A stretch of 64,000 nt of DNA, taken from Devosia sp. FKR38 (GTDB lineage: Bacteria > Pseudomonadota > Alphaproteobacteria > Rhizobiales > Devosiaceae). The notes below the pieces were generated by a model. It was not told the DNA's origin and ran no database searches. It saw only the letters and a list, made by a program, of their open reading frames with translations. Every line of letters begins with the position of its first letter. Positions within the stretch are counted from its first letter, which is position 1. A program made the translations under genes and the position numbers. The DNA is taken from assembly GCF_005222805.1 (NCBI RefSeq), contig NZ_STGC01000002.1:137836-201835 (forward strand), given 5' to 3'. Below, piece after piece: positions 52,507 to 63,673 of the stretch.

Positions 52507-52580
52507 TGGCGCGCAGCGCGCGGCGCCGTTGACAAATCGGCGCCAAGGGCGTTGCTCCGCGGTCAACTGGAGTGCCTGAC

Positions 52581-54089
52581 ATGCAGGATTATGTTCGCCG
52601 CATCCTGACCTCATCGGTCTATGAAGTTGCCGAGGAAACCCCGCTCGACGCCATGCCCATGCTGTCGGCCCGGCTGGGTGTGGAGGTGCTGCTCAAGCGC
52701 GAGGACATGCAGCCGGTGTTCTCCTTCAAGATCCGCGGCGCGCATAACCGCATTGCCCAGCTCAGCGCCGAGGAGCGGTTGCGCGGCGTGATCTGCGCCT
52801 CGGCCGGCAATCATGCCCAGGGCGTGGCGCTGTCGGCCCATCGCCTGGGCATTCGCGCCATCGTGGTGATGCCCACCACAACGCCGGTCATCAAGATCAA
52901 TGCCGTGCGCAAGCGCGGCGGCGAGGTCGTGCTGTTCGGCGACGGCTTTGACGCCGCCCGCGCCCATGCCGCCGCGCTGGCAGACAAGCATGGCTATGTG
53001 GTGGTGCATCCGTTCGACGATCCCGATGTCATCGCGGGCCAAGGCACCATCGGCATGGAGCTGCTGCGCCAGCATCCCGGGCCCATCGGCGCCATCTATG
53101 TGCCCGTCGGCGGCGGCGGCCTTGCGGCCGGCATTGCGGCCTTCGTCAAATTCCTGCGGCCCGACATCCGCGTGATCGGCGTCGAGCCGGAAGAAGCGGC
53201 CAGCATGAAGGCGGCCATTGCCGCGGGCCATCCGGTGGCGCTCGATCAGGTGGGGCTGTTTGCCGATGGCGTGGCGGTGCGCCAGGTGGGTGACGAGACC
53301 TTCCGCATCTGCTGCGAGCTGCTCGACGATATCGTCACCGTCACGGCCGACGAGATCTGTGCTGCCATCAAGGACATCTTTGACGATCACCGCGCCATCG
53401 CCGAACCGGCCGGGGCCCTGGCGCTGGCCGGGCTGCGCCGCCAGGTTGAGCTGGGCGCGGCCCCCCAAGGCGCGCTGATCGCCATCAATTCAGGCGCCAA
53501 TGTCAATTTCGACCGGCTGCGCTATGTGGCCGAGCGGGCCGAGATCGGCGAACGCGCCGAGGCGCTGCTGGCCGTCGAAATCCCCGAGCGCCCGGGCAGC
53601 TATCGCGCCTTCATTCGCCTGCTCGGTCAGCGCTCGATCACCGAGTTCAACTATCGCTTTGCGCCGGGGGAAACCGCCAAGATCTTCGTGGGCGTCAAGC
53701 TGGCGCGCGGCGACGCCGAAAAGCACGAGATCATCGCCCTGCTCGAAGGCAATGGTCTCAAGGTCATCGACCTCACCGACAATGAGGTGGCCAAGCTGCA
53801 TGTCCGCTACATGGTGGGCGGACGCGTCGCCAATCTGGGTGACGAAGTCGTCTATCGCTTCCAGTTTCCCGAGCGGCCGGGCGCACTGCTCAAATTCCTC
53901 GAAGGGCTCAAGGACGAGTGGAACATCTCGCTGTTCCACTATCGCAACCATGGTGCCGATTACGGCCGCGTGCTGGTCGGTGTGCAGGTGCCGGCGTCCA
54001 CGCAGACGGACTTCATTGCGCACATCGACGCCATCGGCTTTCCCTATTGGGAGGAGACCGACAATCCGGCCTATCGCCAGTTCCTCTGA
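52581..54089 (+). CDS. ilvA: Threonine ammonia-lyase (biosynthetic type)
   Basis: About 502 residues. PLP domain (about 1-320) with Lys in VFSFKIRGAHNRI near residue 55, phosphate-binding VGGGGLAAGIAAF near residue 180, and SAGNHAQGVALSA near residue 77. Two C-terminal ACT-like regulatory modules (about 330-415 and 420-500), as in feedback-inhibited IlvA, begin at LLAVEIPERPGSYRAF and VYRFQFPERPGALLKF. It converts threonine to 2-oxobutanoate for isoleucine synthesis. GGAG lies 8 bases before ATG 52581. Confidence 0.95.
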   Translation: MQDYVRRILTSSVYEVAEETPLDAMPMLSARLGVEVLLKREDMQPVFSFKIRGAHNRIAQLSAEERLRGVICASAGNHAQGVALSAHRLGIRAIVVMPTTTPVIKINAVRKRGGEVVLFGDGFDAARAHAAALADKHGYVVVHPFDDPDVIAGQGTIGMELLRQHPGPIGAIYVPVGGGGLAAGIAAFVKFLRPDIRVIGVEPEEAASMKAAIAAGHPVALDQVGLFADGVAVRQVGDETFRICCELLDDIVTVTADEICAAIKDIFDDHRAIAEPAGALALAGLRRQVELGAAPQGALIAINSGANVNFDRLRYVAERAEIGERAEALLAVEIPERPGSYRAFIRLLGQRSITEFNYRFAPGETAKIFVGVKLARGDAEKHEIIALLEGNGLKVIDLTDNEVAKLHVRYMVGGRVANLGDEVVYRFQFPERPGALLKFLEGLKDEWNISLFHYRNHGADYGRVLVGVQVPASTQTDFIAHIDAIGFPYWEETDNPAYRQFL

Positions 54090-54293
54090 AACGCTGCAAA
54101 ACCTGGGATGCGGACCGCACAAACGGTCGTTAAGATGAAATAAACGCTCACTAGAACCGACAGGCCGCAATATGGCCAATTTCCGTTGCATTTCAGTGCT
54201 CAAGGGGCACACCTGCGCATCCAGGCACCGCACGCCCCGGATGCACCACTCAGACCGACACAAGAACTGACAACAACAAAGCCGGAGATGACG

Positions 54294-55541
54294 ATGAGGA
54301 TCACCAAGACAACCAGCCTGATGCTGCTGAGCGGCGTGGCGACGGCCATGCTGATTGGCCAGGCCAGCGCGCTTGAAGCGCAGGCCTTCGTTGACCGCGT
54401 GGCCGCGGTCTACAAGACCATTGGCTATGACTTCAAGTTCGGCCCTGCCACGCTGGACGGCGACACCGTCACCGTTCAGGGCATCACCATTGGCCTGGTT
54501 GCCGCCACGCCCGACATGAAGCCGATGACCTTTGACACCGAGATCACCTTCTCGGGCGTCGCCGAATACGACGACGGTAGCTACACCGCTGACTCGGTGA
54601 CCATCCCCGACATCGACACCGACTTTGCCACCGACCCGGTGGGCCATATCACGCTGGCCGATGCCCGCATTGATGGCCTCTATATCCCGGGCGGCGAGAC
54701 CGTGCCGGCCGCTGCTGTTCTGCAGATGGTGCAGTCGATCAGCACCGGCGCCCTGTCGGTGACGCGCGACGGGCAGGAAGTGATTTCCATCGAATCGATG
54801 GAAGCGGCCACCGAGTTCACGCCCGAGCAGGGCAGTGCCGAGCTGACCGATCTGTCCTCGACCCTGGCTGTCAACGGCATTTCGGTTGATCTGAGCACCG
54901 TCGGCGAGGAAGACGCGCAAGCCGGCGCCGTGATCGAGGCCCTGGGCCTCACCAGCATTTCGGGCAACATCACCCAGGATCTGACCTGGTCGATGGCCGA
55001 TGGCCATATGGTGCTGCACTCCTTCCTGCTCGACTTTGCCGATGTCGGTTCGCTCGACATCGCTGCCGACCTCACCGGTCTGACCCCGGCCGTGCTCGAC
55101 CAGATGTATGCCATGCAGGCGGCCACGCCCACCGAAGGCAAGACGGCCGAAGAACTGGCTCAGGCGCAGATGATGAGCTCGATGGCCCTGATGCAGGGTG
55201 TGTCGATTGTCAGCGCCAAGGTGCGCTATGATGATGCGTCGCTGGCCGGCAAGCTGCTGGACTTCTTCGCCCAGCAGTCCGGTACTGATCGCGCCACCTT
55301 CGTGGCTGGCCTCAAGGCAGCCCTGCCGGCCATGATCGCCGATACCGGTATCCCGGCCCTGACCGACCTGGTCTACCCGCCGGTGTCGACCTTCCTGGAC
55401 GATCCGCAGAGCCTGGAAGTCCGCGTTGCCCCGCCGCAGCCGACCTCCATCCTGGTGCTGGCTGCCGCTGCGGCCAATCCGGCCGGCCTGATCGCCGCGC
55501 TGGGTCTGGCTGTCGAAGCCAATACCGCTGCCGCCGAGTAA
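54294..55541 (+). CDS. Secreted protein of unrecognised family
   Basis: About 415 residues. MRITKTTSLMLLSGVATAMLIGQASALEAQ is a clear Sec signal peptide. The mature part is acidic, rich in Asp, Thr and Ala, and has many short beta-like stretches (VTVQGITIGLV, ITFSGVAEYDDGSYTADSV, ITLADARIDGLYIPGG). The C-terminus ends in a hydrophobic Ala-Leu-rich segment (SILVLAAAAANPAGLIAALGLAVEAN) that could anchor it. I recognise no family. GGAG lies 6 bases before ATG 54294. Stand-alone gene followed by a strong hairpin. Confidence 0.8.
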   Translation: MRITKTTSLMLLSGVATAMLIGQASALEAQAFVDRVAAVYKTIGYDFKFGPATLDGDTVTVQGITIGLVAATPDMKPMTFDTEITFSGVAEYDDGSYTADSVTIPDIDTDFATDPVGHITLADARIDGLYIPGGETVPAAAVLQMVQSISTGALSVTRDGQEVISIESMEAATEFTPEQGSAELTDLSSTLAVNGISVDLSTVGEEDAQAGAVIEALGLTSISGNITQDLTWSMADGHMVLHSFLLDFADVGSLDIAADLTGLTPAVLDQMYAMQAATPTEGKTAEELAQAQMMSSMALMQGVSIVSAKVRYDDASLAGKLLDFFAQQSGTDRATFVAGLKAALPAMIADTGIPALTDLVYPPVSTFLDDPQSLEVRVAPPQPTSILVLAAAAANPAGLIAALGLAVEANTAAAE

Positions 55542-55548
55542 CACCTTC

Positions 55549-55573
55549 GGGAGCGGCGCAGCGCGCCGCTCCC
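55549..55573 (+). terminator. Hairpin after the unrecognised secreted protein gene
   Basis: GGGAGCGGCGC (55549-55559) and GCGCCGCTCCC (55563-55573) form an 11-bp stem around AGC, 7 bases after the stop. No T-run follows, so it may stabilise the message end. Confidence 0.65.
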
Positions 55574-55588
55574 ACCCCGCCTGAATTG

Positions 55589-55602
55589 GGTGAATATTCA
55601 CC
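55589..55602. promoter_or_regulatory. Perfect palindrome before the HAD gene
   Basis: GGTGAATATTCACC is a perfect 14-base palindrome 22 bases before the nucleotidase-like start. It sits where a repressor would block transcription or translation initiation. The regulator is unknown. Confidence 0.45.
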
Positions 55603-55624
55603 AAATCTGCGCTAGAGTGGGGCC

Positions 55625-56326
55625 ATGAACGCTCTCTCGCCCAGCCGCCCCAGCCTCAGCCATGTCACCGACTGGGTGTTTGACCTCGACAACACGCTTT
55701 ATCCGCGCAGCTGCAATTTGTTCGCGCAGATCGATGTGCGCATCACCCATTATGTGATGGGCCTGACGCAGTTGGCCTTCGAGGAGGCGCGCGACCTGCA
55801 GAAGACCTATTACCGCGACTTCGGCACCACGCTGAACGGGCTGATGCACCAGCACAAGGTCGATCCCGACCATTTCCTGGAAACGGTGCACGCCATCGAC
55901 TATTCGCCGGTCGCCCCACATCCTGATCTCGTGCAGGTCATCCGCGAGTTGCCGGGCCGCAAGTTCATCCTCACCAATGGCGATACCGGCCATGCCCGCG
56001 CCGTGCTGGCCAAGCTGGGCGGCGCGGACCTGTTCGAGCATGTGCATGATATTCGCGCCATGACCTTCGTGCCCAAGCCGCACAAGGCGGCCTATGACGG
56101 ATTCTTTGCCCGCCACGACATCGATCCGGCCAAGGCGGTGATGTTCGACGATCTGGAAAAGAACCTGGTCGTGCCCCACGAGGTCGGCATGGCCACCGTG
56201 CAGGTGGTGGCCGGTCCGGACTTTGCCCATGAGCAGGTGGAAGCCTGGGAATTGGGCCGCGCCTCTGGCCCGCATGTGCATCACGTCACCGACGATCTCG
56301 CCCGCTTCCTGCGCGAGCGCCCCTAG
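55625..56326 (+). CDS. HAD-family pyrimidine 5'-nucleotidase-like protein
   Basis: 233 residues. HAD motif I WVFDLDNTLYP near residue 17 (nucleophile Asp), motif II ILTNGDTGHA near 117, motif III Lys in PKPHKAAYDGF, and motif IV VMFDDLEKNLVVPHEVGM near 178. This is the SDT1/YjjG-like pyrimidine 5'-nucleotidase group, common near argB and dapD in rhizobia. It dephosphorylates nucleoside monophosphates or removes damaged nucleotides. Confidence 0.9.
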   Translation: MNALSPSRPSLSHVTDWVFDLDNTLYPRSCNLFAQIDVRITHYVMGLTQLAFEEARDLQKTYYRDFGTTLNGLMHQHKVDPDHFLETVHAIDYSPVAPHPDLVQVIRELPGRKFILTNGDTGHARAVLAKLGGADLFEHVHDIRAMTFVPKPHKAAYDGFFARHDIDPAKAVMFDDLEKNLVVPHEVGMATVQVVAGPDFAHEQVEAWELGRASGPHVHHVTDDLARFLRERP

Positions 56327-56477
56327 GCGTCGCGCCACACGGTCTGTTCGGACCGTCGATGCCCTGTCGGCCTGACTTTACAGCGCCACAAAGCAATCGT
56401 ATGAACCATAATATTCATCGGTGAATGCCGATGCTTATCTGGCGGCCTGGCGCCGCAAAAACAACAGGAACAGTGTC

Positions 56478-57467
56478 ATGGAATATCGTCGCTTGGGCAA
56501 AACCGGCCTCAAGGTCAGCGAGTTGTCGCTTGGCAGCTGGGTGACCTTTTCTAAGCAGGTGGACCAGAAGGAGGCTCTCGCGCTGATGAGTCTCGCCTAT
56601 GACGAAGGCGTCAATTTCTTCGACAATGCGGAGGGCTATGAGGCCGGTGAATCGGAAGCCCTGATGGGCGCCGCGCTCAAGCAGCTCGGCTGGAGCCGCG
56701 ACAGTTTTTCGGTCTCCTCCAAGGTGTTCTGGGGTGGAAGCAAGCCGACGCAGAAGGGCCTGAGCCGCAAGCATGTCACCGAGGCCTGCCATGCCGCGCT
56801 CAAGCGCCTGCAGGTGGACTATCTCGACCTCTATTTCTGCCACCGCCCCGACATCGATACGCCCATCGAGGAAACCGTGTGGGCCATGCACAATCTGATC
56901 ACCCAGGGCAAGATCCTCTATTGGGGTACCTCGGAGTGGAATGCGCAGCAGCTGACCGAAGCCTGGGCCGTGGCCAAGGATCTCAAGATCAGCCCGCCAG
57001 TGATGGAGCAGCCGCAGTACAATCTGTTCGTGCGCGAAAAGGTCGAGCATGACTATCTGCCGCTCTATGAGCTGATGGGCCTGGGCACCACCATCTGGTC
57101 GCCGCTCGCCTCGGGCGCCCTGACCGGCAAATATAACGACGGCATTCCCGACGATAGCCGCTTCAACCTGCCCGGCTATGAGTGGCTCAAGAAGGAATGG
57201 ACCAGCGAAGCCGGCAAGGCCAAGCTGGAAACCATCAAGCAGCTCGCTGTGCTGGCCAAGGAGGTCGGCCTGCCGATCCACCATCTGGCGCTGCTGTGGT
57301 GCCTGAGCAATCCGCATGTCTCGACGGTGATCCTGGGGGCGTCCAAGAAGGCGCAACTGGCCGACAATCTCTCGGCGCTCAAGTCCAAGGACAAGCTCAC
57401 GCCCGATGTCATCGAGAAAATCGAAGCCATAATGGGCAACAAGCCCAAGCCCTTCGACCGCTACTGA
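56478..57467 (+). CDS. Aldo-keto reductase (potassium-channel beta-subunit type)
   Basis: About 329 residues. MEYRRLGKTGLKVSELSLGSW start; catalytic tetrad Asp and Tyr in GVNFFDNAEGYEAGESE near residue 47, Lys in VSSKVFWGG near 83, His in LYFCHRPD near 115. LYWGTSEWNAQQLTEA and the C-terminal NADPH-binding VSTVILGASKKAQLADN fit the KCNAB/YghZ-like group. It reduces aldehydes or ketones with NADPH. AGGA lies 9 bases before ATG 56478, which decides it over an in-frame ATG at 56421. Confidence 0.92.
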   Translation: MEYRRLGKTGLKVSELSLGSWVTFSKQVDQKEALALMSLAYDEGVNFFDNAEGYEAGESEALMGAALKQLGWSRDSFSVSSKVFWGGSKPTQKGLSRKHVTEACHAALKRLQVDYLDLYFCHRPDIDTPIEETVWAMHNLITQGKILYWGTSEWNAQQLTEAWAVAKDLKISPPVMEQPQYNLFVREKVEHDYLPLYELMGLGTTIWSPLASGALTGKYNDGIPDDSRFNLPGYEWLKKEWTSEAGKAKLETIKQLAVLAKEVGLPIHHLALLWCLSNPHVSTVILGASKKAQLADNLSALKSKDKLTPDVIEKIEAIMGNKPKPFDRY

Positions 57468-57478
57468 CACTCGCGCCT

Positions 57479-57505
57479 GTCCCTCCCCCCCTCTTGGGGA
57501 GGGAC
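57479..57505 (+). terminator. Hairpin after the aldo-keto reductase gene
   Basis: GTCCCTCCCC (57479-57488) and GGGGAGGGAC (57496-57505) form a 10-bp stem with a 7-base loop, 12 bases after the stop. No T-run follows. Confidence 0.6.
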
Positions 57506-57638
57506 ACTCCAAGGGCACTGATGGGGCCCGCATCGGGCTGCGCTTGCCGGCCGAACCGCCCAAGCGCCCGGTTTATGTGTTGGCAATCTTACACCGAATT
57601 TAGTTCCGCGCCGGGCGCCGCAGCGCTACAATTGGGGC

Positions 57639-59509
<1,871 letters not shown>

Positions 59510-59513
<4 letters not shown>

Positions 59514-60499
59514 CGCGGGCGCACCAGCGTCCGCCCCGCCACCTGCCCCGCCAGAATCTCGGCCGCCGCTGCCGACACATCCTCGAGCCCGATCTCGCGC
59601 ACCATGTTGCCATAGGCGGCGATATCGAAGGTTGTGGCCACACGGTCCCAGGCGGCGATGCGCGCTGCAAAAGGCTGCATGACGCTGTCGATGCCGATCA
59701 GGGTCACGCCGCGCAGGATGAAGGGCAGAACATTGGTTTCAAGCCCGATGCCGCCGGCATTGCCGAGCGCCGCGACCGCGCCACCATATTTCACCTGGCG
59801 CAAGAGCTTGCCCAACACTGGCCCGCCGACGCAGTCGACGACTCCGGCCCAGCGCGCCGATTCCAGCGGCTTGTCGGGCTGGGCGAGGAATTCGGCGCGG
59901 TCAAGAACGCTGGTGGCGCCCAGCATCTTGAGCGCCTCGGCCTGCTGCGGGCGGCCGGACAGCGCCACCACGCCATAGCCGAGCCGCGCCAGCATGGCGG
60001 TGGCGATCGAGCCGACGCCGCCGGCCGCGCCGGTGACCAGCACTTCGCCCGAAGCCGGCGTTACGCCATGGGCTTCAAGCGCATTGATGGCCAGCATGGC
60101 GGTGAGCCCGGCGGTGCCCACGATCATGGCGTCGCGCAGGCTCAGCCCCTCGGGCAGCGGCACCAGCCAATCGGCGTCGACACGGGCGCGCTCGGCAAAG
60201 CCGCCCCAATGGGCCTCGCCCACACGCCAGCCGGTCAGCACCACGGGCTGGCCAGCCGTATAGCGCGGGTCGGCGCTGTCGCGCACAGTGCCGGCAAAAT
60301 CGATGCCGGCGACATGGGGATAGCTGCGCACCAGCCCGCCGGCGCCGGTGACGCAGAGCCCGTCCTTGTAGTTGAGCCCGGCCCAGGCGATGTCCACAGT
60401 AACACTGCCCACGGGCAGGCGATCATCGTCCAGCGTCTCGACCGCCGAGCTGACCTTGCCCTCGGCGTCGCGTTTGGTCACCAGCGCGCGAAATGTCAT
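59510..60499 (-). CDS. acuI: Acryloyl-CoA reductase-like quinone oxidoreductase (AcuI family)
   Basis: About 329 residues of the medium-chain dehydrogenase family. LNYKDGLCVTGAGGLVRSYPHVAGIDFAG near residue 45, no catalytic zinc ligands, NADPH motif VLVTGAAGGVGSIATAMLARLGYGVVALSGRP near 150, and the tail FILRGVTLIGIDSVMQP, all typical of AcuI/YhdH. These reduce acrylyl-CoA or detoxify quinones and enones. GGAGGA precedes ATG 60499 by 7 bases, which decides it over an upstream ATG at 60562. Converges with the exporter gene. Confidence 0.88.
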
Positions 60500-60570
60500 G
60501 AAGCGTCCTCCCGTCCGTCTTGCTTTGGACGGCAGTGTGCCCCGAACCGGCGCGCTTTCCAACCGTGTGG

Positions 60571-61413
60571 CTAGCCTTTGACGGCGCCGCCGGTGAGGCC
60601 GGAAATGATGTAGCGCTGGGCCAAGAGGAAGAAGGCGATTGCCGGCATGATGGACAGCGTCAGGAAGGCCAGAATGCGCGGCCAGTCCGAGCCGAACTGG
60701 CCCTTGAACTGCATGATGCCGAGCGGCCAGGTGTATTTGTCCTCGGAGTTGAGCACGATCAGCGGCAAGAGGAAGCTGTTCCAGCTGCCCACGAAGTTGA
60801 ACACGCCCACGGTGGCGATGATCGGCAGGCTCAGCGGCAGCGTGATGTACCAGAAGATCTTGATGTAGCCGCAGTTGTCCATGCGCGCGGCGTCGATCAG
60901 CTCCTTGGGCAGTTCCTTGAAGAAATTGTGGAACAGCAGCACCGAGAAGGACACGCTGAAGGCCACCTGGACCACGATGATGCCCCAGTGGCTATCGAGC
61001 ATGCCCAGGTCGCGCATCTTGATGAACAGCGGCAGGATGCCGGTGGCCGAGGGGAACAGCAGGCCCAGCATCAGATAGCCCAGGATGAACTTGCTGCCGA
61101 AGAACTTGATATGGGCCAGAGCGAACGCCGTCATCGAGGCCACAAGCGTCGAGAGCAGCACGGTGCCGCCGGCGATCAGCAGCGAGTTCCACAGCGAGGC
61201 GAAGTAGCGCGGCCCGCCCATGATTTCGACAAAGCGGATGGGGTCCCAGCTGGCAGGCAGGCCAAAGGGATTGACGCGCAATTCGCCGATCTCTTTGAAG
61301 CCGCCCAGCGCGGTGGTGTAGAAGGGCACGATGACGAACAGCGCCACCACCAAAAGGGTGAGCCACTGGATAGGCGTGGTGACGGGCTGGCGCTTGCGGG
61401 ACGATGTGGCCAT
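60571..61413 (-). CDS. Sugar ABC transporter permease (MalG-like)
   Basis: 280 residues with six spans. GTVLLSTLVASMTAFALAHIKFFG and the EAA loop LIDAARMDNCGYIKIFWYITLPLSLPIIATVGVFNFVGSWN near residue 165 are typical of the CUT1 sugar importers. Overlaps the preceding permease by one base (TGATG). No ATPase gene follows; the next gene is the unrelated AcuI-like gene 71 bases away. Confidence 0.94.
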   Translation of the reverse strand: MATSSRKRQPVTTPIQWLTLLVVALFVIVPFYTTALGGFKEIGELRVNPFGLPASWDPIRFVEIMGGPRYFASLWNSLLIAGGTVLLSTLVASMTAFALAHIKFFGSKFILGYLMLGLLFPSATGILPLFIKMRDLGMLDSHWGIIVVQVAFSVSFSVLLFHNFFKELPKELIDAARMDNCGYIKIFWYITLPLSLPIIATVGVFNFVGSWNSFLLPLIVLNSEDKYTWPLGIMQFKGQFGSDWPRILAFLTLSIMPAIAFFLLAQRYIISGLTGGAVKG

Positions 61414-62345
61414 CAGTTCTGCTCCACCTTGAAGAGAATGCGTCGATAGGCCAGCGCCACGATCACGCAGGCGATGAACAGGATCACGCTGATCGCGCCG
61501 CCAAAGCCCAGTTTCATGCGGAGGATGCCGAACTGGTAGAGGAAGGTGACGATGGTGTGGCTGGAGTGGCTGGGGCCCCCATTGGACAGCGGGATGATCA
61601 GATCGAACAGCTGCAGCGCGCCGGTGATGGCAAAGAATACCGAGATGACGATGGCCGAGCGGATCATGGGGATCTTGATGTGGCGCACGATCTGCCAGCG
61701 CTTGACGCCGTCGAGCCGCGCCGCCTCGATCACTTCGCTGGGAATGGACTGCAGCCCGGCGATGAAGATCATCATGTGGAAGCCGAAATACTTCCAGGTG
61801 ATCACCAGCATGATGGCCGGAATGACCCAGAATTTGTCGCCCAGCACAAAGGGCATGTCGACGCCAATGGCATCGCCAATGGCCGGCAGCAGGCCATAAT
61901 TGCCGTCATAGACGAAGTTCCAGATCAGGCCGGCGGCCACTTCGGCCAGCATGAAGGGCAGAAAGAACAGCGTGCGCAGCACGTTGATATGCACGCCGCG
62001 TTCGGCCAGCGCGATGGCGCACCACATGGCCAGCGGCAGTTGCACCACCAATGACACCACCACAACGATCAGGCTGTTGCGCACGGCGGTGCCGAAATTG
62101 CGATGGGTCAGCACATCGGCATAGTTTTCAAAGCCGACGAAATCGGTGATCGGGCCATAGCCGTTCCAGTCAAAGAACGAGAAGGTGGCCGCATCCACCA
62201 TGGGCAGCACGACGAACAGCGTGAACAGGATCAGCGCGGGCGGCAGGAACAGCAGCAGCGCCGGCAGGCTGTTGCGCTCGATAAAGCGGCGCTTGCGCGA
62301 TCCCGCGGTGGCGCCGAGATCGATGCTGGTGGCAAGGCTGGCCAT
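61413..62345 (-). CDS. Sugar ABC transporter permease (MalF-like)
   Basis: About 310 residues. An N-terminal cytoplasmic tail, then spans starting at LPALLLFLPPALILFTLFVVLP. EAA loop VIEAARLDGVKRWQIVRHIKIPMIRSAIVISVFFAITGALQLFD near residue 210. ATG 62345 has GGGGAG about 10 bases upstream; an ATG at 62393 extends into the intercistronic hairpin and is unlikely. Confidence 0.93.
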   Translation of the reverse strand: MASLATSIDLGATAGSRKRRFIERNSLPALLLFLPPALILFTLFVVLPMVDAATFSFFDWNGYGPITDFVGFENYADVLTHRNFGTAVRNSLIVVVVSLVVQLPLAMWCAIALAERGVHINVLRTLFFLPFMLAEVAAGLIWNFVYDGNYGLLPAIGDAIGVDMPFVLGDKFWVIPAIMLVITWKYFGFHMMIFIAGLQSIPSEVIEAARLDGVKRWQIVRHIKIPMIRSAIVISVFFAITGALQLFDLIIPLSNGGPSHSSHTIVTFLYQFGILRMKLGFGGAISVILFIACVIVALAYRRILFKVEQN

Positions 62346-62368
62346 GGCCGTAATACTCCCCGAATATG

Positions 62369-62403
62369 CAGTCGGCGGGTGAAAGGGTGACACCCGCCGA
62401 CTG
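62369..62403 (-). terminator. Intercistronic hairpin between binding-protein and permease genes
   Basis: CAGTCGGCGGGTG (62369-62381) and CACCCGCCGACTG (62391-62403) form a 13-bp stem with a 9-base loop, 14 bases after the binding-protein stop on the minus strand. As in the mal operon of enterobacteria it should leave the binding protein in excess over the permeases. Confidence 0.75.
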
Positions 62404-62416
62404 TGGACATGGCGAC

Positions 62417-63673
62417 CTAGAGCGAGTCGTCCACGGCTTCCTTGATCATCTCGGCGGCCTCCTGGGCACTCATGGAGTTGCCAGCCAGCTCGGCGGAGAT
62501 GTCATTGACCACGCCACCCACATTGGGGCCCAGGGCCTGATCGAAGAACAGGGCGTGCCAATGGGCACCCGAGATGTTCTGGCCGATCTGCACCTTGAAG
62601 GGGTTGGTCATCACATCGGCCGCGCCCTTGGCGATCGGGATGTAATAGGCGTCCTTGGCATATTTGGCCTGGTTCTCGGTCGAGTTGAAGAACTCGATCC
62701 ACTTGACGGCCGCGTCGGAGGCATTCTTGGAGAACAGCACACCGCCCAGGCCACCGAGCGTGTCGGTGGGGTCGCCCTTGCCGCCTTCGATGGTCGGGAA
62801 GGGCAGGATGCCCAGCTCGTCATCAGGAATACCGTCCTTGTCGGCCGAATTGTCCTTCATGGCGCCGTAGTCCCAGTCGCCCATCAGGTGCATGGCGGCC
62901 TTGCCATCGCCAAACAGGCCCGAGGCATCGCCATAGCTGGCCGCCAGGAAGCCTTCCTGCCAGGGTTCGAGTTCGGACAGCTGCAGGAAGTATTCGCCAG
63001 CCTTGACGAAGTCCTCGCCGGCAAAGCCGTCGCCTTCGCCGCGAGCAGCGGCTTCAAAGCCGTCCTTGCCGGCCAGGCGAACCACCAGCTTTGACCACCA
63101 GAAGTGCGCTGGCCACTTGTCCTTGGCGCCAATGGCGATCGGGGTGATGCCGGCATCTTTGAACTTCTGCACGCCGGCCAGGAAACCATCCCAGGTGCCC
63201 ATGCTGGCCGGGTCGACACCGGCTTGGGTGAACAGGGTCTTGTTGTACCAGAGGACGACCTCGCTGACGTCGCGGGCGACGCCATACATATGGCCGTCCG
63301 GCGCGGTGAAGGCCGAGACGCCGGCGGTGCCGACATTGGCCTTGGCCTCATCGCTGAGCACGTCCTCGACCGGGCGCAGCACGCCAGCCGCCGCCTGCTC
63401 ATAGAACACGCCGCCACCCCAGGAGTGGAAGACGTCGGGCGCATCAGCCGACTGCAACAGCGTCGTCAGCTTGGCCTTGAAAGCCTCGTTTTCCAGGAAC
63501 GGCAGTTCGACCTTGATATCGGGATTGGCTGCCATGAAATCGGCAGCGATGCTGTTCATCAGCTCCACCTCGGCCGGGATGGACGTGATGTGCAAATGTT
63601 TGACAACGGTCTGGGCCTGGACCGGCATGGCAGCCGCCAGCCCCAGCATTGCGACGAGCGCAAGACGCTTCAT
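62417..63673 (-). CDS. Sugar ABC transporter substrate-binding protein
   Basis: 418 residues, signal peptide MKRLALVAMLGLAAAMPVQA. Family-1 binding-protein features: FMAANPDIKVELPFLENEAFKAKLTTLLQSADAPDVFHSWGGG near residue 50, GVARDVSEVVLWYNKTLF near 130, and AMHLMGDWDY near 265. It captures a sugar in the periplasm for the two permeases downstream. First gene of the operon, preceded by about 330 bases without a gene. Confidence 0.93.
   Translation of the reverse strand: MKRLALVAMLGLAAAMPVQAQTVVKHLHITSIPAEVELMNSIAADFMAANPDIKVELPFLENEAFKAKLTTLLQSADAPDVFHSWGGGVFYEQAAAGVLRPVEDVLSDEAKANVGTAGVSAFTAPDGHMYGVARDVSEVVLWYNKTLFTQAGVDPASMGTWDGFLAGVQKFKDAGITPIAIGAKDKWPAHFWWSKLVVRLAGKDGFEAAARGEGDGFAGEDFVKAGEYFLQLSELEPWQEGFLAASYGDASGLFGDGKAAMHLMGDWDYGAMKDNSADKDGIPDDELGILPFPTIEGGKGDPTDTLGGLGGVLFSKNASDAAVKWIEFFNSTENQAKYAKDAYYIPIAKGAADVMTNPFKVQIGQNISGAHWHALFFDQALGPNVGGVVNDISAELAGNSMSAQEAAEMIKEAVDDSL

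Noticed and set aside
53490-55604. 704-codon minus-strand open frame opposite ilvA and the secreted protein gene
   Set aside because: It spans two genes with clear start signals and protein features on the plus strand. Its own translation is compositionally odd.
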